Shown: positions 1 to 6,477, numbered from the stretch's first letter. The stretch: DNA of 14,230 bases from Xanthobacteraceae bacterium (GCA_030039105.1 JASHQO010000529.1:1-14230), one strand, 5' to 3'. The notes: generated by a model from the sequence alone, not told the origin. Program-made: numbers and translations.

Positions 1-13
1 CAATGGCGTCCAT
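1..13 (-). CDS. Start of a gene running off the left edge (partial, unknown product)
   Basis: An ATG on the minus strand at 13-11 opens a frame reading Met-Asp-Ala-Ile before the window ends. A strong Shine-Dalgarno-like AAGGAAGGG (minus strand, positions 27-19) sits 5 nt upstream, which is the main reason to call a start here. The gene would be codirectional with, and about 210 nt downstream of, the extradiol dioxygenase, so it could belong to the same catabolic cluster. Nothing can be said about its product from four codons. Confidence 0.4.
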
Positions 14-145
14 CTGATCCCTTCCTTGCGCAAACGGGCTCGCTGTGCGGCCCAAGCGACTGTTCGGGTTCGATGGAACGGCGGGCGAATACCCGCGCTC
101 TCCCACGGGCTTGGTGTCCCTAGGTCGCGTCGGTCTATCGCCCGC

Positions 146-176
146 CACCGCTGTGCTCAGTCTAACCCCAGCGGTG
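146..176. other. Perfect 8-bp inverted repeat in the gap after the dioxygenase gene
   Basis: CACCGCTG at 146-153 and CAGCGGTG at 169-176 are exact reverse complements separated by 15 nt. The stem lies about 48 nt past the stop of the minus-strand dioxygenase gene and before the partial gene at the left edge. No T-run follows on either strand, so it is not a canonical intrinsic terminator. It could be a Rho-associated 3' hairpin or a regulator site. The rest of 14-223 shows no gene that I can support. Confidence 0.35.
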
Positions 177-223
177 ATTCGTGACTTACAAGGGAGCCGC
201 GAGCGGTGCGGTCGAGTTTCATA

Positions 224-1207
224 TCAGTGCGCCACGATGGGCTGCGCCGCCAGCGTCGGCAGACGCGGCGCGACGCCGGTGAAGAGCGAGCCTTGCTCGA
301 ACCAAGAGGCCGGCGCCGGGTGGCCCCACAGCGTCTGGCGCTGGGGGTCGGTCAGCGACCAGCGGATCGGCGCATGGTCGGGATCGACGGTGAGATAGTC
401 GGAGGTGAACAGCTCGATGCGATGGCCGTCGGGATCGCGGACGTAGAGAAAGAAGGCGTTGGAGATGCCGTGGCGGCCAGGGCCGCGCTCCATGTTGGCG
501 AGATAGCCGGACGTCGCCATCACGTCGCAGATGTGGATGATGTCGAGCACGCTCGCGGTCCATACCCCGACGTGATGCAGCCTGGGGCCCGAGCCGTTGG
601 TGAAGGCGAGGTCGTGGACGTTGCCCTTGCGCTGCAGCCACACCGCCCACAGCTTCGGATCGGCGCCGTCGGTCTCGGAATATTCGGTGAGGCGGAAGCC
701 AAGCTCGGCATAGAAGTCGTAAGCGCCCTGCACGTCCGGCGTGAAGCAGTTGAGATGGTCGATGCGCTGGATGCGGGCGCCCCGATAGGCGGCGTATTTC
801 TGCAGCATCGATGGCGCCTGCTCCATCCGCGCATAGAGATCGAGCGGCGTGCCGAAAACGTCCGCGGTGCGCAAGGTGCGGCCCTGATACGGCACGTCGG
901 GAAACGACGTCGGCAGGTTGCGGCGGGCGAACCACGACGCGGCGCGGTCGAGGTCCGCTTCGCTGGCAAGCTTGAAGCCGAGCGCGCGGACGTCGGCCTC
1001 GCGCGACCGTCGCAGCACGATCGAGTGATGGTTGCGCTCCTCGACGCCGCGCAGGTAGAGCGCATCGTCGCTCTCGTCGCCGACCAGCAGCCCGAGGCAA
1101 TCGACATAAAAGGCGCGCGAGCGTTTGAGGTCGCGCACGCCGAGCTCGACGTGGCTGGCGCGTACCACGTTGAACGGCGGGTCGAAAACCGGATCGCGGA
1201 CGGGCAT
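224..1207 (-). CDS. hpaD: Type I extradiol ring-cleavage dioxygenase, homoprotocatechuate 2,3-dioxygenase-like (VOC superfamily)
   Basis: The 327-residue product resembles 3,4-dihydroxyphenylacetate (homoprotocatechuate) 2,3-dioxygenase, a cytosolic Fe(II) or Mn(II) enzyme that opens the catechol ring next to the hydroxyls (meta-cleavage). Two vicinal-oxygen-chelate domains are visible, roughly residues 16-128 and 147-270. The expected 2-His-1-Glu metal triad is present: His151 in RIDHLN, His212 (or 211) in RLHHVGVW, and Glu265 in GHRIELF. The C-terminal stretch DPQRQTLWG and the segment ERGPGRHGISNAFFLY are typical of the HpaD group. I chose the ATG at 1207 because an upstream extension would overlap the divergent FAH-family gene and has no domain content. 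The Shine-Dalgarno match is weak. Divergent pairing with the FAH-family gene supports a meta-cleavage role. The exact catechol substrate is inferred. Confidence 0.8.
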   Translation of the reverse strand: MPVRDPVFDPPFNVVRASHVELGVRDLKRSRAFYVDCLGLLVGDESDDALYLRGVEERNHHSIVLRRSREADVRALGFKLASEADLDRAASWFARRNLPTSFPDVPYQGRTLRTADVFGTPLDLYARMEQAPSMLQKYAAYRGARIQRIDHLNCFTPDVQGAYDFYAELGFRLTEYSETDGADPKLWAVWLQRKGNVHDLAFTNGSGPRLHHVGVWTASVLDIIHICDVMATSGYLANMERGPGRHGISNAFFLYVRDPDGHRIELFTSDYLTVDPDHAPIRWSLTDPQRQTLWGHPAPASWFEQGSLFTGVAPRLPTLAAQPIVAH

Positions 1208-1229
1208 CGGCTTAAGTCTGTTTTGGCCG

Positions 1230-1258
1230 TTGACGGTTGCGGGGATGACTTTTAACAC
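1230..1258 (+). promoter_or_regulatory. Candidate sigma-70-like promoter for the FAH-family gene
   Basis: TTGACG at 1230-1235 and TAACAC at 1253-1258 are separated by 17 bp, about 35 nt before the plus-strand start at 1294. The -35 match is good and the -10 match is only three of six. The site lies in the 86-bp gap between two divergent genes, where a plus-strand promoter is expected. Assigned by eye. Confidence 0.3.
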
Positions 1259-1293
1259 ATCGGGCCGAAGCCATGCAGTGAGGGAGAGGGCGT

Positions 1294-2142
1294 ATGCGCC
1301 TGGCAAGCTACAGTCTGCGCGGCCGGCCGAGTTTCGGCGCGGTGGTCGGCGAGGGCATCGTCGATCTGCGCTCGCGGCTCGCCCGCTATCCAACGCTGGT
1401 CGACGTATTCCGGGCGCAGGCGCTCGACGAGGCGAAATCCGCCGCCGCCGGCGTGCGGCCCGACGTGCCGTTCGGCGAGGTCGAGCTGCTGCCGCCGCTG
1501 CTGGCGCCGGAAAAGATCCTCTGCATCGGCATCAATTACGCCAACCGTGGCGCCGACTATAACGTCACCAACAATCCAAAATATCCGAGCATGTTCTATC
1601 GCGCGCCGAACTCGATGGTCGGCTCCGGCCAGCATCTGGTGCGGCCGAAAATCTCCGAGCAGCTCGACTACGAAGGCGAGATCGCCATCGTCATCGGCCG
1701 CGACTGCAAGCACGTGGCCAAGGACGCGGCGCTCGGCTGCGTCGCCGGCATCACGCTCGCCAACGAAGGCACCATCCGCGACTGGACCCGGCACGGCCAG
1801 TTCAACGTCACCCAGGGCAAGAATTTCGACTCGACCGGCGGCATCGGGCCGTGGATCGAGACCGAGTTCGACCTGTCGCAGCCGCTGCATCTGACCGTGC
1901 GCAAGAACGGCGAAGTGACCCAGGACGACACCACGGCGAGCATGATCTTCTCGTTCGCCGACATCATCGCCTACACCACGACCTTCATGACCTTGAAGGC
2001 CGGCGACGTGATCTGCACCGGCACGCCGGTGAAGAAGGGCCCGAAGGCCGATCCGCCGGTGTGGCTGAAGCCCGGCGACACCATCGAGGTCGAGTGCCCC
2101 ACGATCGGCGTGCTGCGCAACACCGTGGTGGATGAGGCGTGA
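1294..2142 (+). CDS. Fumarylacetoacetate hydrolase family protein (2-hydroxyhepta-2,4-diene-1,7-dioate isomerase-like)
   Basis: This 282-residue cytosolic protein has the FAH fold. Its family includes HpaG-type isomerases/decarboxylases and related C-C hydrolases that process ring-cleavage products. The substrate-binding GINYANR motif is at about 79-85. The metal motif YEGE gives Glu127 and Glu129. The third ligand, expected 29 residues later as Asp in NDVTARD, is Glu158 in NEGTIRDW. The segments QGKNFDSTGGIGPW (174-187) and ICTGTP near the C-terminus are standard. A purine-rich GAGGGAGAGGG lies just before the ATG at 1294. The divergent dioxygenase suggests it acts on a homoprotocatechuate-type meta-cleavage product. 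Members of this family are often mis-assigned, so hydrolase, isomerase or decarboxylase activity stays open. Confidence 0.8.
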   Translation: MRLASYSLRGRPSFGAVVGEGIVDLRSRLARYPTLVDVFRAQALDEAKSAAAGVRPDVPFGEVELLPPLLAPEKILCIGINYANRGADYNVTNNPKYPSMFYRAPNSMVGSGQHLVRPKISEQLDYEGEIAIVIGRDCKHVAKDAALGCVAGITLANEGTIRDWTRHGQFNVTQGKNFDSTGGIGPWIETEFDLSQPLHLTVRKNGEVTQDDTTASMIFSFADIIAYTTTFMTLKAGDVICTGTPVKKGPKADPPVWLKPGDTIEVECPTIGVLRNTVVDEA

Positions 2143-2174
2143 CGAGGCAGCCGCACCATCGCCGGCCCGGTCGC

Positions 2175-2198
2175 TGGATTCCCGCCGTCGCGGGAATG
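2175..2198. repeat. REP-like palindrome upstream of aroE
   Basis: ATTCCCGC (2178-2185) and GCGGGAAT (2190-2197) form a perfect 8-bp stem with a 4-nt loop, in the context TGG-stem-G. This matches the dispersed GATTCCCGC/GCGGGAAT palindrome seen in intergenic DNA of many high-GC proteobacteria. It fills much of the gap between the FAH-family stop (2142) and the aroE start (2222), and may also serve as a 3' hairpin for the upstream gene. Confidence 0.6.
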
Positions 2199-2221
2199 CG
2201 CGGAAATCAGATGCGGTCGGC

Positions 2222-3070
2222 ATGACGGCGACTGCGCCCGCCGCCTGCATCGTCGGCTGGCCGGTCGACCATTCGCGTTCGCCCATCATCCATAACTATT
2301 GGCTGAAAGCTTACGGCATTGCCGGCGCATACCGCCGCGAGGCGGTGGCGCCGGAGCATTTCGGCAGCTTCGTGCAGTCGCTCGCCGCGCGCGGCTATGT
2401 CGGCGCCAACGTCACCGTGCCGCACAAGGAAGCGGTGCTGGAATTCACCCTGCCCGACGATCGCGCCAGCGCCGTCGGCGCCGCCAATACGCTGTGGATC
2501 GACGACGACGGCTTTCTGCGCTCGACCAATACCGACGTCGAGGGTTTCTTGGACAATCTCGATGCCGGCGCGCCGGGCTGGAACGACGGCCTCGATCACG
2601 CGGTGGTGGTCGGCGCCGGCGGCGCGGCGCGCGCCGTGGTCCATGGGCTGTTGACGCGCAAAACCCGCCGCATCACCGTCGTCAACCGCACCGAGCATCG
2701 CGCCAAAAACTTGCACGCGCTGCTCGGCAAGCCGGTGCAGGCGGCGCCGTGGGACGCCTTGAACGACCTGCTCGGCGATGCCGGGCTGTTGGTCAACACC
2801 ACGACGCTCGGCATGGCCGGCCAGCCGGAACTGCCGGCCGATATCGGACGCCTGCCCGGTCACGCCATTGTCGCCGATCTCGTTTATGTGCCGCTGATCA
2901 CGCCGCTGCTGCGGGCGGCGCAGGCCCGCGGGCTGCGCACGGCCGACGGGCTCGGCATGCTGCTGCACCAGGCGGTCCGCGGCTTTACGCTCTGGTTCGG
3001 CCGCAAGCCCGAGGTGACGCCGCAATTGCGCGCCGCAGTCGAGGCCGATCTCGGCCCTTCCGCCGCCTGA
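2222..3070 (+). CDS. aroE: Shikimate dehydrogenase (NADP+)
   Basis: The 282-residue product catalyses NADPH-dependent reduction of 3-dehydroshikimate to shikimate in aromatic amino acid synthesis. The N-terminal substrate domain has the shikimate-binding HSRSP (17-21), NVTVPHK with catalytic Lys69, and NTD with Asp105. The Rossmann domain follows: GAGGAA (131-136), NRT as the NADP-side motif, NTTTLGM, VADLVY, and the C-terminal DGLGMLLHQ that closes the active site. All catalytic residues are present and the length is normal. The frame is open upstream to 2132, but the ATG at 2222 starts exactly at the usual family N-terminus and the extra residues would be coded by the palindromic repeat. 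The Shine-Dalgarno match is poor. Its position after a catabolic gene, rather than beside coaE as in many relatives, is noted as inference. Confidence 0.95.
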   Translation: MTATAPAACIVGWPVDHSRSPIIHNYWLKAYGIAGAYRREAVAPEHFGSFVQSLAARGYVGANVTVPHKEAVLEFTLPDDRASAVGAANTLWIDDDGFLRSTNTDVEGFLDNLDAGAPGWNDGLDHAVVVGAGGAARAVVHGLLTRKTRRITVVNRTEHRAKNLHALLGKPVQAAPWDALNDLLGDAGLLVNTTTLGMAGQPELPADIGRLPGHAIVADLVYVPLITPLLRAAQARGLRTADGLGMLLHQAVRGFTLWFGRKPEVTPQLRAAVEADLGPSAA

Positions 3071-3114
3071 GGTGCAGGAATAACGTAGGTCGTTTCGGGG
3101 TTTCAAAAGCCAGC

Positions 3115-3131
3115 CGCCACGGCCCGTGGCG
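3115..3131. other. Perfect 7-bp hairpin between aroE and the tandem secreted-protein genes
   Basis: CGCCACG (3115-3121) and CGTGGCG (3125-3131) are perfect reverse complements with a 3-nt loop. It lies 45 nt after the aroE stop and about 30 nt before the next start codon. There is no T-run, so it may be a 3' end hairpin for aroE or part of the leader of the next operon. Confidence 0.35.
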
Positions 3132-3160
3132 CGAACCGGCAGCCCCTTGGGAGGATATCG

Positions 3161-3775
3161 ATGACGATCATGACACGCAGGACGTTGGCCGTAAGCGCCG
3201 CCGCCGTGGTTCTGGCCGCGACCTATGCCGCGGCCCAGGCGCCGCAGATGGTGCGCGTCCGCGCCACGCTCGAAAGCGTCAACGCGCCGCTGCTGACGGC
3301 GAAAGCGCGCGACGGCGCCGAGATGAAGATCAAGCTCGCCGACAATGCGCCGGTCAACGAAGTGGTGCCGGTGACGCTCGCCGACATCAAGGATAATTCC
3401 TACATCGCCGTGACCGCCATGCCGCAGCCCGACGGCAGCCAGAAGGCGGTGGCGATCTTGATCTTCCCCGAGGCGATGCGCGGCGTCGCCGAGGGCTTTC
3501 GGCCCTGGGACCTCGAGCCCAACTCGACCATGACCAACGCCACCGTCGCCGAGCAGGTGAAGAGCACCGACGGCCAGACCGTCACGGTGAAATACAAGGA
3601 CGGCGACAAGAAGGTGCTGGTGACGCCGTCGACCGTCATCGTCACCTATAAGAAGGCGGCGGCGAGCGACCTCAAGGCCGGCCAGAAGATTTTCGTCGCC
3701 GCGGCGAAGAAGCTCGACGACGGCACGCTGGAAGCGCCGAACGTCGCCTTCGGCGATGTCGGCGTCTGGCGCTGA
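3161..3775 (+). CDS. Secreted protein of unknown function, two OB-like modules, tandem copy 1 of 3
   Basis: This 204-residue protein is first of three consecutive paralogues. Residues 1-27 look like a Sec signal peptide (Arg-Arg near the N-terminus, alanine-rich core, AAAQA before the mature start), so export to the periplasm is likely. No membrane span follows. The mature part falls into two similar beta-rich modules, about 31-102 and 127-197, joined by a linker containing EGFRPWDLEPNSTMTN. MPQPDGSQKA marks the first module. The pattern 'DG-x-T-VK-x-x-DG ... ADLKxGxxxxVxA' recalls DUF5666-type OB-like domains, but I cannot confirm membership. I recall similar Bradyrhizobium proteins being labelled 'metal ABC transporter permease'. 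That label is not supported here because no transmembrane helices are present. GGGAGGA lies 5 nt before the ATG. It heads the operon. Confidence 0.8.
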   Translation: MTIMTRRTLAVSAAAVVLAATYAAAQAPQMVRVRATLESVNAPLLTAKARDGAEMKIKLADNAPVNEVVPVTLADIKDNSYIAVTAMPQPDGSQKAVAILIFPEAMRGVAEGFRPWDLEPNSTMTNATVAEQVKSTDGQTVTVKYKDGDKKVLVTPSTVIVTYKKAAASDLKAGQKIFVAAAKKLDDGTLEAPNVAFGDVGVWR

Positions 3776-3800
3776 AGCATTTCAAATCGAGGAGCGTGAG

Positions 3801-4418
3801 ATGAGAAGGACGGTATTGAGTGCGGCGCTCGTCGCCGCCGCCGCCGCGATGGCGGCGACCGCGGCGCCGGCGCAGGCACCGGACACGGTGCGCGTGCGCG
3901 GCACCATCGAAAACGTCGCCGGCCAGACGCTGACCGTGAAGGCGCGCGACGGCGCCGACCTGAAGATCAAGCTCGCCGACAACGCCCAGATCCGCACCGT
4001 GGTCGGCAAGACGGTGGCCGACGTCAGGCAGGGCCTGTTCGTCGGCATCACCGCCATGCCGCAACCGGACGGCACCCAGAAAGCGGTCGAAATCCACATC
4101 TTCCCCGAGGCCGCACGCGGCACCGGCGAAGGCCATCGGCCATGGGACCTGATGCCCAACTCGACCATGACCAACGCCAACGTCGACAGCGAAGTCGCGG
4201 TCTCCGACGGCAAGAAGCTGGTGCTCAAATACAAGGACGGCGAAAAGACCTTCATCGTGCCGGACAACGTCAAGGTCGTGATGTTCGCGCCCGGATCGGC
4301 GGCCGACGTCAAGCCGGGGGCGAAAATCTTCATCGTCGCCGCGAAGAAATTGCCCGACGGCACGCTGGAAGCGCCGGGCGCCACGGTAGGCAGCGGGGGC
4401 GTCGATCCGCCGATGTGA
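3801..4418 (+). CDS. Secreted protein of unknown function, two OB-like modules, tandem copy 2 of 3
   Basis: This 205-residue paralogue of its neighbours begins 25 nt after copy 1 ends. The ATG at 3801 is preferred over an in-frame start 45 nt upstream because it has AGGAG 6 nt upstream and begins a clean signal peptide (Arg-Arg, alanine-rich core, cleavage likely after PAQA near residue 26). Module 1 spans about 29-100 (VKARDGADLKIKLADN, ADVRQG, MPQPDGTQKAVEIHIF). Module 2 spans about 126-197 (LVLKYKDGEKTFIVPDN, ADVKPG, KLPDGTLEAP). The two modules align to each other, with a DG turn, a DN turn, an AD-V-x-x-G turn and a PDGT turn in the same order. No catalytic motif, cysteine pair or lipobox is seen. 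Function unknown; a periplasmic binding or assembly role would be a guess. Confidence 0.8.
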   Translation: MRRTVLSAALVAAAAAMAATAAPAQAPDTVRVRGTIENVAGQTLTVKARDGADLKIKLADNAQIRTVVGKTVADVRQGLFVGITAMPQPDGTQKAVEIHIFPEAARGTGEGHRPWDLMPNSTMTNANVDSEVAVSDGKKLVLKYKDGEKTFIVPDNVKVVMFAPGSAADVKPGAKIFIVAAKKLPDGTLEAPGATVGSGGVDPPM

Positions 4419-4439
4419 GCGGCCAATGCGGAGCCTGAC

Positions 4440-5051
4440 ATGAAAACCGCAGCAATCCGCGCCGGGCTTGCCATCGTCGCCGCATTGGCGGCGACGATGG
4501 CGCTGGCGCAAGCCCCGCAAACCGTGCGGCTGCGCGGCGTCATCGACAAGGTCGACGGCAACACGGTGACGGCGAAGTCCGACAAGGGCGAGGCGCTCAA
4601 GCTCAACCTCGCCGACAAGCTGCTGGTGGTCGGCGTCGTGAAAGCGTCGCTGGCCGACGTCAAGGCGGGCGATTTCATCGGCAGCGGAGCCATGCCGCAG
4701 CCCGACGGTTCGCAAAAAGCCATCGAGGTGCATATCTTCGCCGAGTCGATGCGCGGCACCGGCGAAGGTTTTCGGCCGTGGGACGGCGCGCCGAACTCGA
4801 CCATGACCAACGGCACGGTCGGCGCCACGGTGAGCGGCGTCGACGGCCCGGTCGTCACCGTCAAGTACAAAGAGGGCGAGCAGAAAATCCTCGTCGGGCC
4901 GAATGTGCCGGTGGTGCGTTACGAGGTCGCCGACACCGGCGCGCTCAAGCCGGGCGTCGCGTTTTCGGTGCTGGCCGCGGCGAAGCAGCCCGACGGCAGC
5001 TATACCATCAGCCGCATCAACGTCGGCCGCGACGGCGTGGTGCCGCGGTAA
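4440..5051 (+). CDS. Secreted protein of unknown function, two OB-like modules, tandem copy 3 of 3
   Basis: This 203-residue protein is third in the series, 21 nt after copy 2, with GGAG six nucleotides before its ATG. The signal peptide is residues 1-24 (Lys, hydrophobic core, ALAQA). The same order of elements occurs: GVIDKVDGNTVTAKSDKGE, ADVKAGDFIG, MPQPDGSQKAIEVHIF, then the linker GFRPWDGAPNSTMTN, then a second module with VTVKYKEGEQKI, ALKPG and KQPDGSY. Compared with copies 1 and 2 it has diverged most in the second module, where the DN turn is replaced by GPN, and it ends in a different tail. The close spacing and individual ribosome sites indicate one transcript for all three. The repeat cluster just past its stop may end that transcript. 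Confidence 0.8.
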   Translation: MKTAAIRAGLAIVAALAATMALAQAPQTVRLRGVIDKVDGNTVTAKSDKGEALKLNLADKLLVVGVVKASLADVKAGDFIGSGAMPQPDGSQKAIEVHIFAESMRGTGEGFRPWDGAPNSTMTNGTVGATVSGVDGPVVTVKYKEGEQKILVGPNVPVVRYEVADTGALKPGVAFSVLAAAKQPDGSYTISRINVGRDGVVPR

Positions 5052-5063
5052 GCGAACGATGCC

Positions 5064-5115
5064 GGGTGGGTTGGCCGCGAAGCGGCGTAACCCACCGGCG
5101 GTCCATCGGTGGGTT
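5064..5115. repeat. Intergenic repeat with three alternating GGTGGGTT arms
   Basis: GGTGGGTT at 5065-5072 pairs with AACCCACC at 5089-5096, with a second nested stem GCCGC (5074-5078) / GCGGC (5082-5086) closed by a GAA loop. A third arm, CGGTGGGTT at 5107-5115, can pair instead with AACCCACCG at 5089-5097. The middle arm can therefore choose either partner. The sequence resembles the dispersed GTGGGTTACGC-type repeat known from Bradyrhizobium and other proteobacteria. It begins 13 nt after the last tandem gene and may serve as its 3' structure. The rest of the gap to 5226 shows no gene. Confidence 0.6.
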
Positions 5116-5226
5116 ACACGCCGGCGGCGTCGCTTTACGCCCAAGTTTTCGTTCACTGTGCTGAATCGGGGGCGCGGGCGGCGAGCTCAACCTTCGACGA
5201 TTAAGCTAGCGACGAAGCCGGCGGCC

Positions 5227-5250
5227 CCTCCCCCGCTTTCGCGGTGGAGG
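5227..5250 (-). terminator. Hairpin just past the lldD stop, possible transcription end
   Basis: CCTCC (5227-5231) plus CCGC (5233-5236) pair with GCGG (5241-5244) plus GGAGG (5246-5250) around a 4-nt loop, with one mismatched pair. On the minus strand it starts 6 nt after the lldD stop codon. There is no T-run, so it is not a textbook intrinsic terminator. It may stabilise the mRNA end or be another REP-like element. Confidence 0.4.
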
Positions 5251-5256
5251 AAGGAA

Positions 5257-6396
5257 TCACAGCGCCGCTATGACTCTGCGATTGATCTCGCCGATGCTCG
5301 TGACGCCGCACAGCGCCATCGAGGTATCGAGCTCGTTCTTGATGATCTCGATCGCCCGCGCCACGCCGGCTTCGCCGCCGGCGCCGAGGCCGTAGATGTA
5401 GGCGCGGCCGCTCATGCCGGCCCGCGCGCCGAGCGCCAGCGCGCGCATCAGATCCTGGCCGGAGCGGATGCCGCCGTCGAACATGACTTCAAGCTCGGCG
5501 CCGACCGCATCCGCGATCGGCGGCAGCATGGCGATCGACGACGCCGCGCCGTCGAGCTGGCGGCCGCCGTGGTTGGACACCACGATCGCCGCGGCGCCGG
5601 TCTTGGCGGCAATGCGCGCATCCTCGACGTCGAGGATGCCCTTGAGGATCAGCTTGCCCGGCCACAGGCTCTTGATCCACTCGACGTCCTTCCAGCTCAG
5701 CGTCGGGTCGAATTGCTCGGCGATCCATTTCGACAGCACGGTGACGTTGCTCATGCCGGGATAATGGCCGGCGATGTTGCCGAAGGTCTTGCGCCGGCCG
5801 CGCAGCACGCCGAGCGCCCAGGCCGGCTTGGTGGCGATATCGACCAGGTTTCCGAGGCGGATTTCCGGCGGCACCGTCATGCCGTTCTTGATGTCGCGAT
5901 GACGCTGTCCGATGACCTGCAGATCGACGGTCAGCACCAGCGCGCTGCATTTCGCCGCGGCGGCGCGCTCGATCAGCGCGCGGATATAGCCGCGATCCTT
6001 CATGACGTAGAGCTGGAACCAGAACGGTTTTGCCACCGCGGCGGCAACGTCCTCGATCGAGCAGATCGACATGGTCGACAGCGTGTAGGGGATGCCGGCG
6101 GCCTGGGCGGCGCGGCAGGCGTGAATTTCGCCGTCGCCGTGCTGCATGCCGGTCAGCCCGACCGGCGCCAGCGCCAGCGGCAGCGCGAGCTGCTCGCCGA
6201 GCAGCGCGGTCCTGGTCGAGCGGCCTGCCACGTCGTGCAGGATGCGCTGGCGCAGCTTGATGCGCTCGAGATCGGCGCGGTTGGCGCGCAGCGTCTCCTC
6301 GGCATAGGAGCCCGATTCGCAGTAGTCGACGAAAGCGCGCGGCACCTTGCGGTGATAGGTCTGCCGCAGATCGGCGATGCAGGTCATGGTCTTCAT
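5257..6396 (-). CDS. lldD: FMN-dependent L-lactate dehydrogenase / alpha-hydroxy-acid oxidising enzyme
   Basis: The 379-residue product belongs to the FMN alpha-hydroxy-acid dehydrogenase family (L-lactate dehydrogenase, glycolate oxidase, mandelate dehydrogenase), TIM-barrel flavoproteins that oxidise L-2-hydroxy acids to 2-keto acids. Visible family elements are the N-terminal substrate tyrosine in SGSYAEET (Tyr31), APVG (77-80), QLY (128-130), TVDLQVIGQRHRD (156-168), LKGI with FMN-binding Lys252, the catalytic SNHGGRQLDG with His276 and Arg279, and FDGGIRSGQD followed by a GRAYIYGLGAGG tail typical of LldD. I chose the ATG at 6396 because the domain starts there; an upstream in-frame ATG would add 41 low-complexity residues. 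The Shine-Dalgarno match is poor. Lactate is the likeliest substrate, inferred from similarity. Glycolate or another hydroxy acid cannot be excluded. Confidence 0.88.
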   Translation of the reverse strand: MKTMTCIADLRQTYHRKVPRAFVDYCESGSYAEETLRANRADLERIKLRQRILHDVAGRSTRTALLGEQLALPLALAPVGLTGMQHGDGEIHACRAAQAAGIPYTLSTMSICSIEDVAAAVAKPFWFQLYVMKDRGYIRALIERAAAAKCSALVLTVDLQVIGQRHRDIKNGMTVPPEIRLGNLVDIATKPAWALGVLRGRRKTFGNIAGHYPGMSNVTVLSKWIAEQFDPTLSWKDVEWIKSLWPGKLILKGILDVEDARIAAKTGAAAIVVSNHGGRQLDGAASSIAMLPPIADAVGAELEVMFDGGIRSGQDLMRALALGARAGMSGRAYIYGLGAGGEAGVARAIEIIKNELDTSMALCGVTSIGEINRRVIAAL

Positions 6397-6423
6397 AGGG
6401 AGAGTTCCCGGCTCTTGACCGGC

Positions 6424-6439
6424 CTTTGATAGCACAAAG
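6424..6439. promoter_or_regulatory. Candidate operator upstream of lldD
   Basis: CTTTG (6424-6428) and CAAAG (6435-6439) form a perfect 5-bp inverted repeat with a 6-bp spacer, centred about 36 bp upstream of the lldD start. The spacing and size suit a dimeric regulator such as those of the GntR family that often govern lactate genes. No such regulator is in the window. Assigned by eye. Confidence 0.3.
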
Positions 6440-6444
6440 CGGCC

Positions 6445-6477
6445 GCGGTTCCGGCAGCCTCGCGGCGGCGGAACCGC
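6445..6477. repeat. Perfect 9-bp inverted repeat between lldD and the 70-residue protein gene
   Basis: GCGGTTCCG (6445-6453) and CGGAACCGC (6469-6477) are exact reverse complements separated by 15 nt. It lies in the 158-bp gap between two divergent starts, where a terminator is not expected, so a regulatory site or a mobile-repeat remnant is more likely. Confidence 0.45.

Noticed and set aside
206..1255. A 349-codon plus-strand open frame opposite the dioxygenase gene
   Set aside because: The minus strand encodes a full VOC dioxygenase with its metal triad; the plus-strand translation is a shadow.
2132..2221. Earlier in-frame start for aroE
   Set aside because: It would add 30 residues encoded largely by a REP-like palindrome and overlap the FAH-family stop; the family N-terminus begins at 2222.
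3161..5051. Labelling the tandem proteins as metal ABC transporter permeases
   Set aside because: I recall such a name on similar proteins, but each has a signal peptide and no further membrane helices, which excludes a permease.
5064..5115. CRISPR-like array
   Set aside because: The arms are inverted, only three in number and too closely spaced; there are no regular spacers or cas genes.
3672..5156. A 494-codon open frame on the minus strand opposite the three tandem secreted-protein genes
   Set aside because: It is an antisense shadow produced by high GC codon bias; the composition is Arg/Asp/Gly/His-rich with no domain, and the plus-strand genes have signal peptides, ribosome sites and mutual homology.
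4903..6429. A 508-codon plus-strand open frame across the repeat region and opposite lldD
   Set aside because: It overlaps a clear antisense FMN dehydrogenase and runs through the intergenic repeats; no protein family pattern.
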